Of a DNA stretch of 64,000 nt, positions 1 to 7,913 are shown in pieces; within the stretch, counting starts at the first letter, position 1; each line of letters starts with the position of its first letter. The stretch comes from DASYGT01 sp035999365 (GTDB taxonomy: Bacteria; Actinomycetota; Actinomycetes; Mycobacteriales; Jatrophihabitantaceae), in assembly GCA_035999365.1 (NCBI GenBank), contig DASYGT010000030.1, positions 20,538 through 84,537 on the forward strand, in the 5' to 3' direction. A program made the translations under genes and the position numbers. The notes under the pieces are model-generated. The model had not been told where the DNA came from, did not search any database, and worked only from the letters and a program-made list of their open reading frames with translations.

Positions 1-320
1 ACGAGTCCGAGGGTCTGATCAGCCCGCGACGATCCGGGACGAACCGGGTCTACAGCCAGCGCGATCGAGCCCGGCTGCGGCTCATCCTGAGGGGCAAGCG
101 TTTCGGCATGAGCCTGGCCGAATGCCGCGAAATCGTCGAGATGTACGACGGCGCCGCCTCATCCGAGCGCCGCCAGTTGGAGACGCTGCTCGCGCGCCTG
201 GGCGAGCTGGCCGCGGACATGCGGGCCAGGCAGGACGATCTGCGCAGGGCGCTCGCCGAGGTCACCGACGTCGCACAGCAGTGCCGGGATCGCCTCGCCG
301 AACTGCCAGGCACTTCGTGA
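1..320 (+). CDS. MerR-family transcriptional regulator, C-terminal part (cut by window edge)
   Basis: The reading frame is open from the window edge and ends at TGA 318-320, giving 105 residues. Its first part (EGLISPRR, then RVYSQRD and LILRGKRFGMSLAE) is the wing and second helices of a MerR winged-helix DNA-binding domain. The rest is an alpha-helical, probably coiled-coil dimerisation segment rich in Arg, Glu and Leu. The ILRGK and SLAE pattern resembles the LiuR-type MerR regulators that control branched-chain acyl-CoA breakdown, which would suit a neighbourhood with accA3; that assignment is inference. The start codon and first helix lie outside the window. Confidence 0.8.
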   Translation, partial: ESEGLISPRRSGTNRVYSQRDRARLRLILRGKRFGMSLAECREIVEMYDGAASSERRQLETLLARLGELAADMRARQDDLRRALAEVTDVAQQCRDRLAELPGTS

Positions 321-495
321 CGGGAGGACAGTTTTCGCCGAATTGCACACACACTGCGTCCCTGTTAGTTTCCGTGAGTCGATCTCGGGGGAGACGAAGG
401 CACCAGGCCGTGCCGATCCGTGTCGGCCCGTGCGGATCAGTACCGGCCATTGGTGTCCGGCGCCTGATTCGGGTGTGAGCCGATTGGACGCGACT

Positions 496-1428
496 ATGGA
501 TCTCCCCGCGCGGCACCGCCGCCTGCACCGTCAGCTCGCGAGGATCCCTGCCGTCTGCGCCGCCGTCGGCGTCCTGTTCGCCCCGTTCGCAACGATCGCT
601 GCGCAGGCACAGCCTGCCGTCCGCAGCGCGACCACGACGCCCACGTGCGGCTCGAGTGTCCTGGTGAAGGCCAACGGCACGCCATGGAGTTGCACGTTCG
701 ACGACGAGTTCGCCGGCTCGACGCTCGACACGACGCAGTGGACGGCGATGGACTCATCGGCGACCGGTTACACAACCGGCGTCGACTGCTACGCCCCTCG
801 CCAGGTCACCGTGAGCGGTAACGAACTCGTTCTCACGACGAACCGGCTCATCAAGCCGACGCCGTGTCTCGGCACGCCGGTGACGTCGCAGTACCTGACC
901 GGCATGGTCACGTCCAAGAACCTGTTCAGCCAGACCTACGGCCGTTTCGAAATGCGCGCCCGCCTCCCCTCCGGCTCGGGCGTGCACCCCGTGTTCTGGA
1001 TGCTGCCGTCCTCACCGAGCCAGAGCGGCAGCTACGAGTACGGCGAGATCGATGTCGCCGAGGCGTACGGCGCCACTCCGAATTACGTGTCTCCCCACCT
1101 GCATTACGTGATCACGCCCGGTACGCCATCGGGCGGCAAGACGTGCTACGTCCGCAACACCAAGTTCGTCGATCACACATATGCCCTGGAGTGGACGCCG
1201 ACGCAGATGAGCTTCATCTACGACGGCACCCCGTGCTGGACGACCTCATGGGCGCCCGCCTACCCCTACGCACCGCAAGGAGCGACGAGCCCCGTGCCCT
1301 TCGACCAGCCGTTCTACCTGATCGTGCAACTCGCCGTGGACGGGCCGAATGTGCCCTTCAACCAGATCAGCCCGTCGACCTATCTCCCGGCGAAGATGTA
1401 CGTCGACTACATCCGGGCGTGGCAGTGA
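496..1428 (+). CDS. secreted glycoside hydrolase family 16 protein (first of tandem pair)
   Basis: A 310-residue exported protein of the GH16 family, which hydrolyses or transglycosylates beta-1,3/1,4-glucans, agar or related polymers. Residues about 12-35 form an Arg-rich n-region and hydrophobic core ending in an Ala-rich cleavage region, a classical signal peptide. The catalytic signature ExDxxE is present as YGEIDVAE near residue 200, where the first Glu is the nucleophile and the last the acid/base. ATG 496 was chosen because it gives a complete signal peptide; an in-frame GTG at 475 would add seven residues. No carbohydrate-binding module is visible. Its stop overlaps the start of a paralogue by four bases, so the two are co-translated. 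The exact substrate cannot be told from sequence alone. Confidence 0.88.
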   Translation: MDLPARHRRLHRQLARIPAVCAAVGVLFAPFATIAAQAQPAVRSATTTPTCGSSVLVKANGTPWSCTFDDEFAGSTLDTTQWTAMDSSATGYTTGVDCYAPRQVTVSGNELVLTTNRLIKPTPCLGTPVTSQYLTGMVTSKNLFSQTYGRFEMRARLPSGSGVHPVFWMLPSSPSQSGSYEYGEIDVAEAYGATPNYVSPHLHYVITPGTPSGGKTCYVRNTKFVDHTYALEWTPTQMSFIYDGTPCWTTSWAPAYPYAPQGATSPVPFDQPFYLIVQLAVDGPNVPFNQISPSTYLPAKMYVDYIRAWQ

Positions 1429-2351
1429 AGCGCCCGCTGCGCACCGGGGCCCTGGGCCTCGTGGCGATGCCCGTACTCGTCGCCGCCGCACTCCCCGGCG
1501 CCTTGGCGCCGACGCATCTGCCAACGGTGCGCGCTGCAGCCATTCACGCTGCAGCCATTCACGCGGCAGCCACCACGCCGTCGTGTGGCGGCGTGACCGT
1601 CCCGAAGGCGGGCGGGGGGAACTGGGTGTGCACGCGTGACGACGAGTTCAGCGGCACCGCGCTCGACACGACGGCGTGGGCCCCGTTGAACACTGCAGTC
1701 GTCGGCAACCATCCGGGCCAGGAGTGCGACGACCCGAACGCACTCACCGTGGCCGACGGGGTGCTCATCATCAGCGCGACGAGGAACCCGCGGATCACCA
1801 AGTGCGGGCGCTACGCGTCGCGGTACAACAGCGGCGGCGTCACGTCCACATTCGCGCAGACCTACGGGCGCTTCTCGATACGGGCGATGTTCCCGGGTGG
1901 CAAGGGCTTCCAGCCGGCGTTATGGATGCTGCCGCAGAACCCCAACGGACCGGCCGGCTATTCCTACGGCGAGATCGACGTCGCCGAGTCGTACAGCTAC
2001 AACCCGGACGTCGTGAGCACGCACGTGCACTATGTGAACACCCCGAAGAATGTCGCCGGCGTCGCGTGCGACGTCGCGGGCGCGACCACCGCGTTCCACA
2101 CGTACACGCTGGAATGGACGCCCCAGACGCTGACGTTCATCTACGACGCCACCACGTGCTGGACGACGACATGGACGCCCAACCCGCGGTACACGCCACG
2201 CGGCTCGACCGCGCCCACACCTTTCAACCAACCGTTCTACCTGATCATCAATTTGGCCGTGGGCAACTACAAGACCCCGCGCAACCAGCCCGATCCCCGC
2301 ACGCCGTTCCCGGCAACGATGTATGTCGACTACGTGCGCGTCTGGTCGTAG
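1425..2351 (+). CDS. secreted glycoside hydrolase family 16 protein (second of tandem pair)
   Basis: A 308-residue paralogue of the preceding gene, starting at GTG 1425 inside the upstream stop (GTGA overlap), which implies translational coupling. This start gives a clean signal peptide (KRPLRTG, then a hydrophobic stretch to ALA). The GH16 active site is YGEIDVAE near residue 185. The two proteins share the mature N-terminal pattern CxxDDEFxGTxLDTTxW and a common C-terminus (MYVDYxRxW), which points to tandem duplication. Just after the signal peptide is a short Ala-Ile-His repeat encoded by a 15-bp tandem repeat. Both enzymes probably act outside the cell on plant, fungal or algal beta-glucan. 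Confidence 0.88.
   Translation: MKRPLRTGALGLVAMPVLVAAALPGALAPTHLPTVRAAAIHAAAIHAAATTPSCGGVTVPKAGGGNWVCTRDDEFSGTALDTTAWAPLNTAVVGNHPGQECDDPNALTVADGVLIISATRNPRITKCGRYASRYNSGGVTSTFAQTYGRFSIRAMFPGGKGFQPALWMLPQNPNGPAGYSYGEIDVAESYSYNPDVVSTHVHYVNTPKNVAGVACDVAGATTAFHTYTLEWTPQTLTFIYDATTCWTTTWTPNPRYTPRGSTAPTPFNQPFYLIINLAVGNYKTPRNQPDPRTPFPATMYVDYVRVWS
1532..1576 (+). repeat. 15-bp tandem repeat within GH16 gene
   Basis: The unit cgctgcagccattca occurs twice without mismatch (1532-1546 and 1547-1561), followed by a third, degenerate copy (1562-1576). It encodes repeated Ala-Ala-Ile-His in the linker after the signal peptide. In-frame 15-bp units can expand or contract without breaking the gene. Confidence 0.85.
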
Positions 2352-2382
2352 CTGCCGCGGCCCGGGCCGATGGGACCCCTTG

Positions 2383-2388
2383 TAGTCT
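2383..2388 (+). promoter_or_regulatory. putative -10 box of accA3
   Basis: TAGTCT preceded by TTG lies about 50 nt before the accA3 start and fits an actinobacterial housekeeping -10 (TANNNT). No convincing -35 is visible. The ribosome binding site GGAGG at 2428-2432, seven bases before GTG 2440, fixes the gene start. Confidence 0.4.
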
Positions 2389-2439
2389 GCAAGTCGGTGT
2401 GAGCGCGCCCGACTGGGGGCTTTGAGCGGAGGCACAGCG

Positions 2440-4185
2440 GTGCAGAAGGTCTTGATCGCCAACCGGGGCGAGATCGCCGTCCGGGTGATTCGGGCGTGCA
2501 AGGACGCGGGGCTGACCTCGGTCGCCATCTATGCCGATCCCGATCGCGATGCCCTGCACGTCCGGATGGCCGATGAGGCGTTCTCTCTTGGCGGGAGCAC
2601 CCCAGGCGACTCGTACCTGGTGATCGACAAGGTGATCGACGCTGCGGAGCGCTCCGGCGCCGACGCCGTGCATCCCGGCTACGGCTTCCTGTCCGAGAAT
2701 GCCGACTTCGCGCAAGCGGTGCTCGACGCCGGGCTCACCTGGATCGGCCCCTCACCGCAGGCCATCCGAGACCTCGGTGACAAGGTGACCGCTCGGCACA
2801 TCGCCTTGCGAGCCGGCGCTCCGCTCGTGCCCGGCACTCCCGACCCGGTCGGCGGTGCCGATGAGGTCGTCGCCTTCGCCAAGGAGTACGGCCTCCCGGT
2901 AGCGATCAAGGCTGCCTTCGGAGGGGGCGGGCGCGGCCTCAAGATCGCCCGAACGATCGAGGAGATTCCCGAGCTCTACGACAGCGCGGTCCGTGAGGCC
3001 GTGAGTGCGTTCGGCCGCGGCGAGTGCTTCGTCGAGCGCTATCTCGATCGGTCTCGGCACGTCGAGGCACAGGTGCTCGCGGATCAACACGGCAACGTGA
3101 TCGTCGTCGGTACGCGTGACTGCTCATTGCAGCGCCGCAACCAGAAGCTCGTCGAGGAAGCGCCGGCGCCATTCCTGACCGACGAGCAGCGCGCGACGAT
3201 CCACGAGTCGGCCAAGGCGATCTGCCGCGAGGCTAAGTACTCCGGTGCCGGCACCGTCGAGTACCTCGTCGGCAACGACGGCATCATCAGCTTCCTCGAG
3301 GTGAATACCCGGCTGCAGGTCGAGCACCCGGTCACCGAGGAGACGAGCGGCATCGACCTCGTGCGCGAGCAGTTCCGCATCGCCGACGGAGAGACGCTGC
3401 GCTTCAGCGAAGATCCCACCCCGCGCGGGCACGCCTTCGAGTTCCGTATCAACGGCGAGGACGCGGGACGCAACTTCCTGCCGGCGCCGGGCACCGTGAC
3501 CACGTACCGCGAGCCGGCTGGCCCGGGCGTGCGCGTCGACTCGGGCATCGAAGGGAACTCGGTGATCGGTGGCGCCTTCGACTCGTTGCTCGCCAAGCTG
3601 ATCGTGACGGGCGAATCCCGGGCTCAGGCACTCGCCCGAGCCCGGCGTGCGCTCGACGAGTACGTCGTCGACGGAATGGCCACCGCCCTGCCGTTCCACC
3701 GTGCGGTGGTGCGCGATCCGGCGTTCACCAGCGAGCCGTTCACCGTGTTCACCCGGTGGATCGAGACCGAGTTCGTCAACGACATCACCCCGTTCGCGGG
3801 TGGGGGCGACAACGACACGGAGTCCGCAGGTCGCGAGACCATCGTCGTGGAGGTCGGCGGTAAGCGGCTCGAGGTCTCGCTGCCGTCGGGCTTTGCCGTC
3901 TCCGGCGGTGGCGGAAAGAAGGCTGCCCCCAAGCGTTCGGCAACGAAGAAGTCCGGCGCGGCCGCATCCGGCGATGCACTGACCGCCCCGATGCAGGGGA
4001 CGATCGTGAAGGTCGCCGTCGCCGAGGGCGACACCGTCGAGGCGGGTCAGATGATCGTCGTCCTCGAAGCCATGAAGATGGAGCAGCCGCTCAACGCACA
4101 CAAGGCCGGCACCATCACCTCGCTCAACGCCGAGGTCGGCGCTGTCGTGACCTCGGGCATGACGATCTGCGAGATCAAGGACTGA
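2440..4185 (+). CDS. accA3: acetyl/propionyl-CoA carboxylase alpha subunit (biotin carboxylase-BCCP fusion)
   Basis: A 581-residue cytoplasmic protein that carboxylates its own biotin with ATP and bicarbonate and serves the acyl-CoA carboxyltransferase (AccD) subunits that make malonyl- or methylmalonyl-CoA. The N-terminal biotin carboxylase domain has the ATP-grasp glycine loop GGGGRGL near residue 162 and the NTRLQVEHPVTE signature near 290. A Lys/Ala-rich linker at about 490-510 joins the biotinyl domain, where EAMKME near residue 545 holds the biotinylated lysine. GTG 2440 follows GGAGG by seven bases; a TTG at 2422 is a worse start. No accD partner lies in the window. Its product can feed the methylmalonyl-CoA mutase encoded further right. 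Confidence 0.95.
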   Translation: MQKVLIANRGEIAVRVIRACKDAGLTSVAIYADPDRDALHVRMADEAFSLGGSTPGDSYLVIDKVIDAAERSGADAVHPGYGFLSENADFAQAVLDAGLTWIGPSPQAIRDLGDKVTARHIALRAGAPLVPGTPDPVGGADEVVAFAKEYGLPVAIKAAFGGGGRGLKIARTIEEIPELYDSAVREAVSAFGRGECFVERYLDRSRHVEAQVLADQHGNVIVVGTRDCSLQRRNQKLVEEAPAPFLTDEQRATIHESAKAICREAKYSGAGTVEYLVGNDGIISFLEVNTRLQVEHPVTEETSGIDLVREQFRIADGETLRFSEDPTPRGHAFEFRINGEDAGRNFLPAPGTVTTYREPAGPGVRVDSGIEGNSVIGGAFDSLLAKLIVTGESRAQALARARRALDEYVVDGMATALPFHRAVVRDPAFTSEPFTVFTRWIETEFVNDITPFAGGGDNDTESAGRETIVVEVGGKRLEVSLPSGFAVSGGGGKKAAPKRSATKKSGAAASGDALTAPMQGTIVKVAVAEGDTVEAGQMIVVLEAMKMEQPLNAHKAGTITSLNAEVGAVVTSGMTICEIKD

Positions 4186-4201
4186 GCCGCCCGATCCGTT
4201 T

Positions 4202-5437
4202 CTAGGACGGCGGAGGATCCGCAGTGCCATCGATCGGATATGCCGGCAGGTCGGATTCGACAGTGCGACCCGAGGGCGATCGCCACACGAGGACGCCGCT
4301 CTCGCGACTGCGCCGATAGTCCCACCCGGTCTCGTGGCGCAGGTGATGATGGCGTGGGCACAGAGCGACGAGGTTCGCCTCGTTCGTGCGCCCACCGTCG
4401 GCCCACGGCCTGGTGTGATCAAGCTCGGCGCGCGCGGCGGTGCGAGAGCAATGCGGAAATCTGCACGTCCGATCGCGCGCGATGACGTGGCGGGCCAGCT
4501 CGGCAGGGGGCCGGTAGGTGCTGCGGCCACAGTCGATGAGCCGGCCGAGCGGATCGGTGACCAACCGCCGCCACGTCCCGGACGGATCGGCAGCCAGCTG
4601 CCGGGCAAGCTCTGCGGAGATCGCGCCGACGCCCTCCAACTCGCCCGGCTCGTCGTCGAGGCGTAGGAGCGTCGACAGCGCGACATGGACGCTGACGGCC
4701 GGTCGCAGCCGATGCCGCGGCGGCAGGGTCGACGACTGGTGACCACTAAGCGCATCGAGGCCCAGTTGTACGAGTGCATCGGCTCGCCGCTGATCCGCGG
4801 TCCGGTCGTCTCCGGCTTCGCGCCGATCAGCGAACGCCGCGACGGCAGCCATCAGGGTCGCTGCCCCCTCGTCAGGCAATAGCGCCCAGAGTTCACTGGT
4901 GCCTTCGCCTGAAGGCCGAAGGCAGACCCGACGATCGCCGATGTTGGCCTGACGCCGTTGCTCAAGTGTCGGTGCACAGATCGAGAGCACAGCACGCCGC
5001 ACGCCGGCACGGAACGTGGCGACCGACTGCTCAGCTGCCCGCTCGATCACCCGAGCCTCGACCGCTCGCACCGCAAGGTCGTCGAGCGCGATCGTGCTGT
5101 CCGTCAGCGCGCGCAGATGTCCGGCCGTGATGCGCCCCGCGGCGAGTAGAGCCAGAGCACGGGGCAGCCGTACCGACTCGACGGCCTCCGCCAATCGGGC
5201 CCGGGCCACACCCGGCGAGAGCCGCAGCGCACAAGCGACATCCTCGACGGCCCAGCGCTTGTCGCCGGAGCCGGGCAGACTGACCGTCGCCGGATCGCCG
5301 TCGATCACCGCCAGCAACGACAGCTGCTGCGCCTGCAGCGATGCAATCCGTGACTCGAGATCCACGAGTGCGTCGAGCCGCGCATCGTGCGAGAGGCCCC
5401 GCCAATCGCCGACACCACCCGCCCGCTCATCACACAT
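4202..5437 (-). CDS. DUF222 / HNH endonuclease domain protein (13E12 repeat family type)
   Basis: A 411-residue protein with an N-terminal helical DUF222 region (about residues 1-290, Ala/Leu/Arg-rich) and a C-terminal HNH nuclease fold. The HNH core is CRFPHC, then LDHTRPW, then LCPRHHHLRH, with the expected Cys and His metal ligands. Such proteins are often present in many copies in actinobacterial genomes (the 13E12 repeat family of mycobacteria). Their role is unsettled; mobile-element origin and DNA damage response have both been suggested. The gene converges on accA3 with only 16 bp between stop codons. ATG 5437 was chosen because a TAAAAT -10 box sits seven bases upstream, suggesting a leaderless transcript. 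Confidence 0.88.
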   Translation of the reverse strand: MCDERAGGVGDWRGLSHDARLDALVDLESRIASLQAQQLSLLAVIDGDPATVSLPGSGDKRWAVEDVACALRLSPGVARARLAEAVESVRLPRALALLAAGRITAGHLRALTDSTIALDDLAVRAVEARVIERAAEQSVATFRAGVRRAVLSICAPTLEQRRQANIGDRRVCLRPSGEGTSELWALLPDEGAATLMAAVAAFADRREAGDDRTADQRRADALVQLGLDALSGHQSSTLPPRHRLRPAVSVHVALSTLLRLDDEPGELEGVGAISAELARQLAADPSGTWRRLVTDPLGRLIDCGRSTYRPPAELARHVIARDRTCRFPHCSRTAARAELDHTRPWADGGRTNEANLVALCPRHHHLRHETGWDYRRSRESGVLVWRSPSGRTVESDLPAYPIDGTADPPPS

Positions 5438-5444
5438 ACGTACG

Positions 5445-5450
5445 ATTTTA
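5445..5450 (-). promoter_or_regulatory. leaderless -10 box of DUF222-HNH gene
   Basis: TAAAAT on the minus strand, seven bases before ATG 5437, so transcription should begin at or next to the start codon. Confidence 0.5.
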
Positions 5451-5603
5451 GGCCCATGTCTACCCTTCGGCGCCCTTTGTCCACAGGCTGGCGGCCGGAA
5501 CGCGCGAGCACCCCGAAGGCGGCAGAGGGGCGAGCGCATCGGTCAACCTTCTCTGTGCTGTCCGATGCCAGGCCTTTATGGAGAGCAAGCAAGTGGCGGG
5601 TAG

Positions 5604-5969
5604 CTAGCCGCCCTCGTCGCGGCGGGCCAGGATCCGATCGATCGCGGCGGCGCGTTTCTCCGCGATCGACGCCATTTCCTGCGCCCTCCGACGAACATCA
5701 TCGACGGTACTGCTCGGTGAGAACACCATCGCCCAGCCGCCCGCAGTCTCCAGTTCGGGCACCCGCATGACCAGGTCCGCCTGCGCCACGTGATGCATCC
5801 CGGCCAGAGAGTGCTGTGCATCGACGACGACAACCAGCACGTGCTCGTCCGCAAGTTCGGGCAGCGCGGCGACGATCTGATCTGCATTGCCGGCGAATAC
5901 GGCTGCGACGGAAACCGTACGTTGCGCCCGGTCGCGCGCTTCGGGCGACAGGTCGCCATGCATGGCCAT
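5604..5969 (-). CDS. small conserved-looking protein of unknown function, downstream of lpdA
   Basis: I do not recognise this 121-residue protein. It starts 14 bases after the lpdA stop on the same strand, so it is probably the second gene of that transcript. It has no signal peptide or membrane segment. The middle (about residues 25-70) is rich in Val, Ala, Leu and Asp, with a VLVVVVDAQHSLAGMHHVAQAD stretch that could be a beta-strand and loop of an alpha/beta fold. The last 40 residues (RRRAQEMASIAEKRAAAIDRIL) are probably a long amphipathic helix. A second ATG two codons in is an alternative start. Confidence 0.6.
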   Translation of the reverse strand: MAMHGDLSPEARDRAQRTVSVAAVFAGNADQIVAALPELADEHVLVVVVDAQHSLAGMHHVAQADLVMRVPELETAGGWAMVFSPSSTVDDVRRRAQEMASIAEKRAAAIDRILARRDEGG

Positions 5970-5983
5970 TGTGGCTACCTCGC

Positions 5984-7387
5984 TCAGTCCAGGTCGTCGT
6001 GCAGCATCAGCCGCCGGGCGGCCTCGGCGACCGATCCCGACAGCGAAGGGTAGACGCCGATCGTCGACGCGACGTCGGCAACAGTGAGGCTACGTTGCAC
6101 TGCCAGGGTAAGCGGGAAGATCAGCTCGGATGCGTTGGGCGCGACGACCACAGCGCCGACGACGACCCCGGTGGCAGGGCGGCAGTACACCTTCACGAAG
6201 CCGTCGTCGACGCCCTGCATCTTGGCGCGGGCATTGGTCGCCAGCGGCAGCATGACGGCCCGCGCCGGAACCAGGCCCGAGTTGATCGCCTCGTAGCCCA
6301 TCCCGACCGTCGCGATCTCGGGATGGGTGAAGACGTTGGACGCCACCGTCTTCAGCCGCAGTGGCGCCACCGCCTCACCCAGCGCGTGCCACATCGCGAT
6401 GCGCCCCTGCATGCCGGCGACCGATGCGAGCAGCAGCACTCCGGTGCAGTCGCCGGCGGCGTAGATAGTCGACACATTCGTGCGCGACACCCGGTCGACG
6501 GCGATATAGCCCTGCTGATTGAGCCGCACGCCGACCTCGTCGAGCCCCAGTCCCTCGACGTTGGGCACCGAGCCGACGCACATGAGCGCATGCGACCCGG
6601 CGACGGTTCGCCCGTCGACGAGGTCGACGAGGACGCCGTCACCGTCACGCCGCACACCGGCCGCGCGTGCCTGCTTGACCAGCGTCCCGCCACGGGAGGT
6701 GAACACCCGCTCGATCACGTCGGCCGCGTCGGGGTCCTCACCCGGCAGCACGCGATCACGGCTGGACACCAAGGTCACTGGCACCCCGAGCTCGCAGTAG
6801 CCACTCGCGAACTCGGCGCCGGTAACACCTGAGCCGATCACGACGAGATGCTCTGGCAGGGTGTCGAGTTCATACACGTCACGCCACGACAGGATGCGTT
6901 CACCGTCGGGTACCGCCGTTTCCAGCACGCGCGGAGTGCCGCCGGTCGCGAGTAACACGATGTCGGCGTCGAGCAGGTCGACGACCGCGTGCGCCGAGTC
7001 GAGAACCTCTATGCGGTGAGAGCGCGCAGGCTGTACGGGCGCGAACCGGCCCGTTCCTGCCAGCACGGTGACCCCCTCCCGCAGCAGCCGCTGTCCGATG
7101 TCGTGGGACTGCTGCGTCGCGAGGTCCTTGATCCGCCGGTTGACGACAGTGAGGTCGACATCGACGCCGGCCGACGCAGCTCCGATCCCGACCCTCGGTG
7201 CGTCACGGAAAGCGGTGACCCGATCACTCGTGGCGATCAGGGTCTTGCTCGGTACGCAGTCGGTCAGCACACACGAACCGCCCGGCCCGTCGCGGTCGAT
7301 CACCGTCACCTCGGCGCCGAGTTGCGCGGCGACCAGGGCGGATTCGTAGCCTGCCGGTCCGCCGCCGAGAATCGCGATGCGCGTCAC
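5984..7387 (-). CDS. lpdA: flavoprotein disulfide reductase / NAD(P)H:quinone reductase, LpdA type
   Basis: A 467-residue FAD enzyme of the pyridine nucleotide-disulfide oxidoreductase family. The FAD-binding GGGPAGYESA is at the N-terminus, the NAD(P)-binding glycine motif (VIGSGVTGAEFA) near residue 180, and the second FAD motif (YAAGDCTG) near 310. The C-terminal dimer domain has VYPSLSGSVAEAARR where true lipoamide dehydrogenases have the catalytic His-Glu pair, as in M. tuberculosis LpdA. Unlike that protein, as I recall it, both redox cysteines seem present here (CVLTDC). It probably reduces quinones or small acceptors at the membrane surface. GTG 7387 starts directly with the FAD motif. 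It is divergent from the gamma-glutamylcyclotransferase gene, as in mycobacteria. Confidence 0.88.
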   Translation of the reverse strand: MTRIAILGGGPAGYESALVAAQLGAEVTVIDRDGPGGSCVLTDCVPSKTLIATSDRVTAFRDAPRVGIGAASAGVDVDLTVVNRRIKDLATQQSHDIGQRLLREGVTVLAGTGRFAPVQPARSHRIEVLDSAHAVVDLLDADIVLLATGGTPRVLETAVPDGERILSWRDVYELDTLPEHLVVIGSGVTGAEFASGYCELGVPVTLVSSRDRVLPGEDPDAADVIERVFTSRGGTLVKQARAAGVRRDGDGVLVDLVDGRTVAGSHALMCVGSVPNVEGLGLDEVGVRLNQQGYIAVDRVSRTNVSTIYAAGDCTGVLLLASVAGMQGRIAMWHALGEAVAPLRLKTVASNVFTHPEIATVGMGYEAINSGLVPARAVMLPLATNARAKMQGVDDGFVKVYCRPATGVVVGAVVVAPNASELIFPLTLAVQRSLTVADVASTIGVYPSLSGSVAEAARRLMLHDDLD

Positions 7388-7420
7388 GGGATGATTGTCC
7401 CGTTGATCCCGCACGGTCGG

Positions 7421-7426
7421 TACGCT
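7421..7426 (+). promoter_or_regulatory. leaderless -10 box of gamma-glutamylcyclotransferase gene
   Basis: TACGCT lies eight bases before ATG 7435 and fits TANNNT, so the mRNA probably lacks a 5' leader. Confidence 0.5.
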
Positions 7427-7434
7427 GCCCTGCG

Positions 7435-7899
7435 ATGGCATCCTCCAGCGGTCTGTACGCCGCCTACGGCTCGAACATGGATCCCGAGCAGATGCTCGCG
7501 CGATGCCCGCACTCCCCTGCCGCCGGAACCGGCTGGCTCAACGGCTGGCGGCTGACCTTCGGCGGCGAGGAACTGGGGTGGGACGGCGCACTCGCCATGG
7601 TCGTACCCGATGCCGCGAGCCAGGTGTTCGTGGCCCTCTACGACCTCTCGCCGTACGACCACGAGCGGCTCGACTACTGGGAGTCCGCCGACACCGGGCT
7701 GTACAACAAGATCAAACTGCGGGTGTCGACGCTCGACGGTGACGTGCTGGCCTGGGTGTACATCCTCGACGGCTATGAGGGTGGCATGCCCTCGGCCCGA
7801 TATCTGGGGCTGATCGCCGAAGCCGCCCAGAAGGCCGGCGCGCCGGACGAGTACTGCGCGGAGCTCCGTTCGCGCCCGTGCCGATCGCTCGGCGAGTAG
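7435..7899 (+). CDS. gamma-glutamylcyclotransferase-like protein
   Basis: A 154-residue cytoplasmic protein of the AIG2/gamma-glutamylcyclotransferase family, which splits gamma-glutamyl dipeptides or amides to 5-oxoproline. The family hallmark YGSNM follows immediately after the start (residues 11-15). The C-terminal GGMPSARYLGLI segment is typical of the actinobacterial branch; the likely general-base acid lies in the central region. It is divergent from lpdA by 47 bp, the same arrangement as Rv3303c/Rv3304. A YbdK-type ligase and an amidohydrolase follow on the other strand, so a local gamma-glutamyl or amide turnover role is possible but unproven. Confidence 0.85.
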   Translation: MASSSGLYAAYGSNMDPEQMLARCPHSPAAGTGWLNGWRLTFGGEELGWDGALAMVVPDAASQVFVALYDLSPYDHERLDYWESADTGLYNKIKLRVSTLDGDVLAWVYILDGYEGGMPSARYLGLIAEAAQKAGAPDEYCAELRSRPCRSLGE

Positions 7900-7913
7900 C
7901 GCACCGCGGGATC

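Noticed and set aside
343..495. N-terminal extension of the first GH16 gene to TTG 343
   Set aside because: The added 51 residues have no hydrophobic or conserved character and would place the signal peptide internally.
3124..4779. Long minus-strand open frame of 551 codons opposite accA3
   Set aside because: It is antisense to accA3 and to the DUF222 gene, has low-complexity Arg-rich translation and no recognisable motif. This is a normal shadow in GC-rich DNA.
4202..5437. DUF222-HNH gene as part of a mobile element
   Set aside because: No flanking repeats, target duplication or other mobile genes are visible. It may derive from a mobile element but nothing here shows current mobility.
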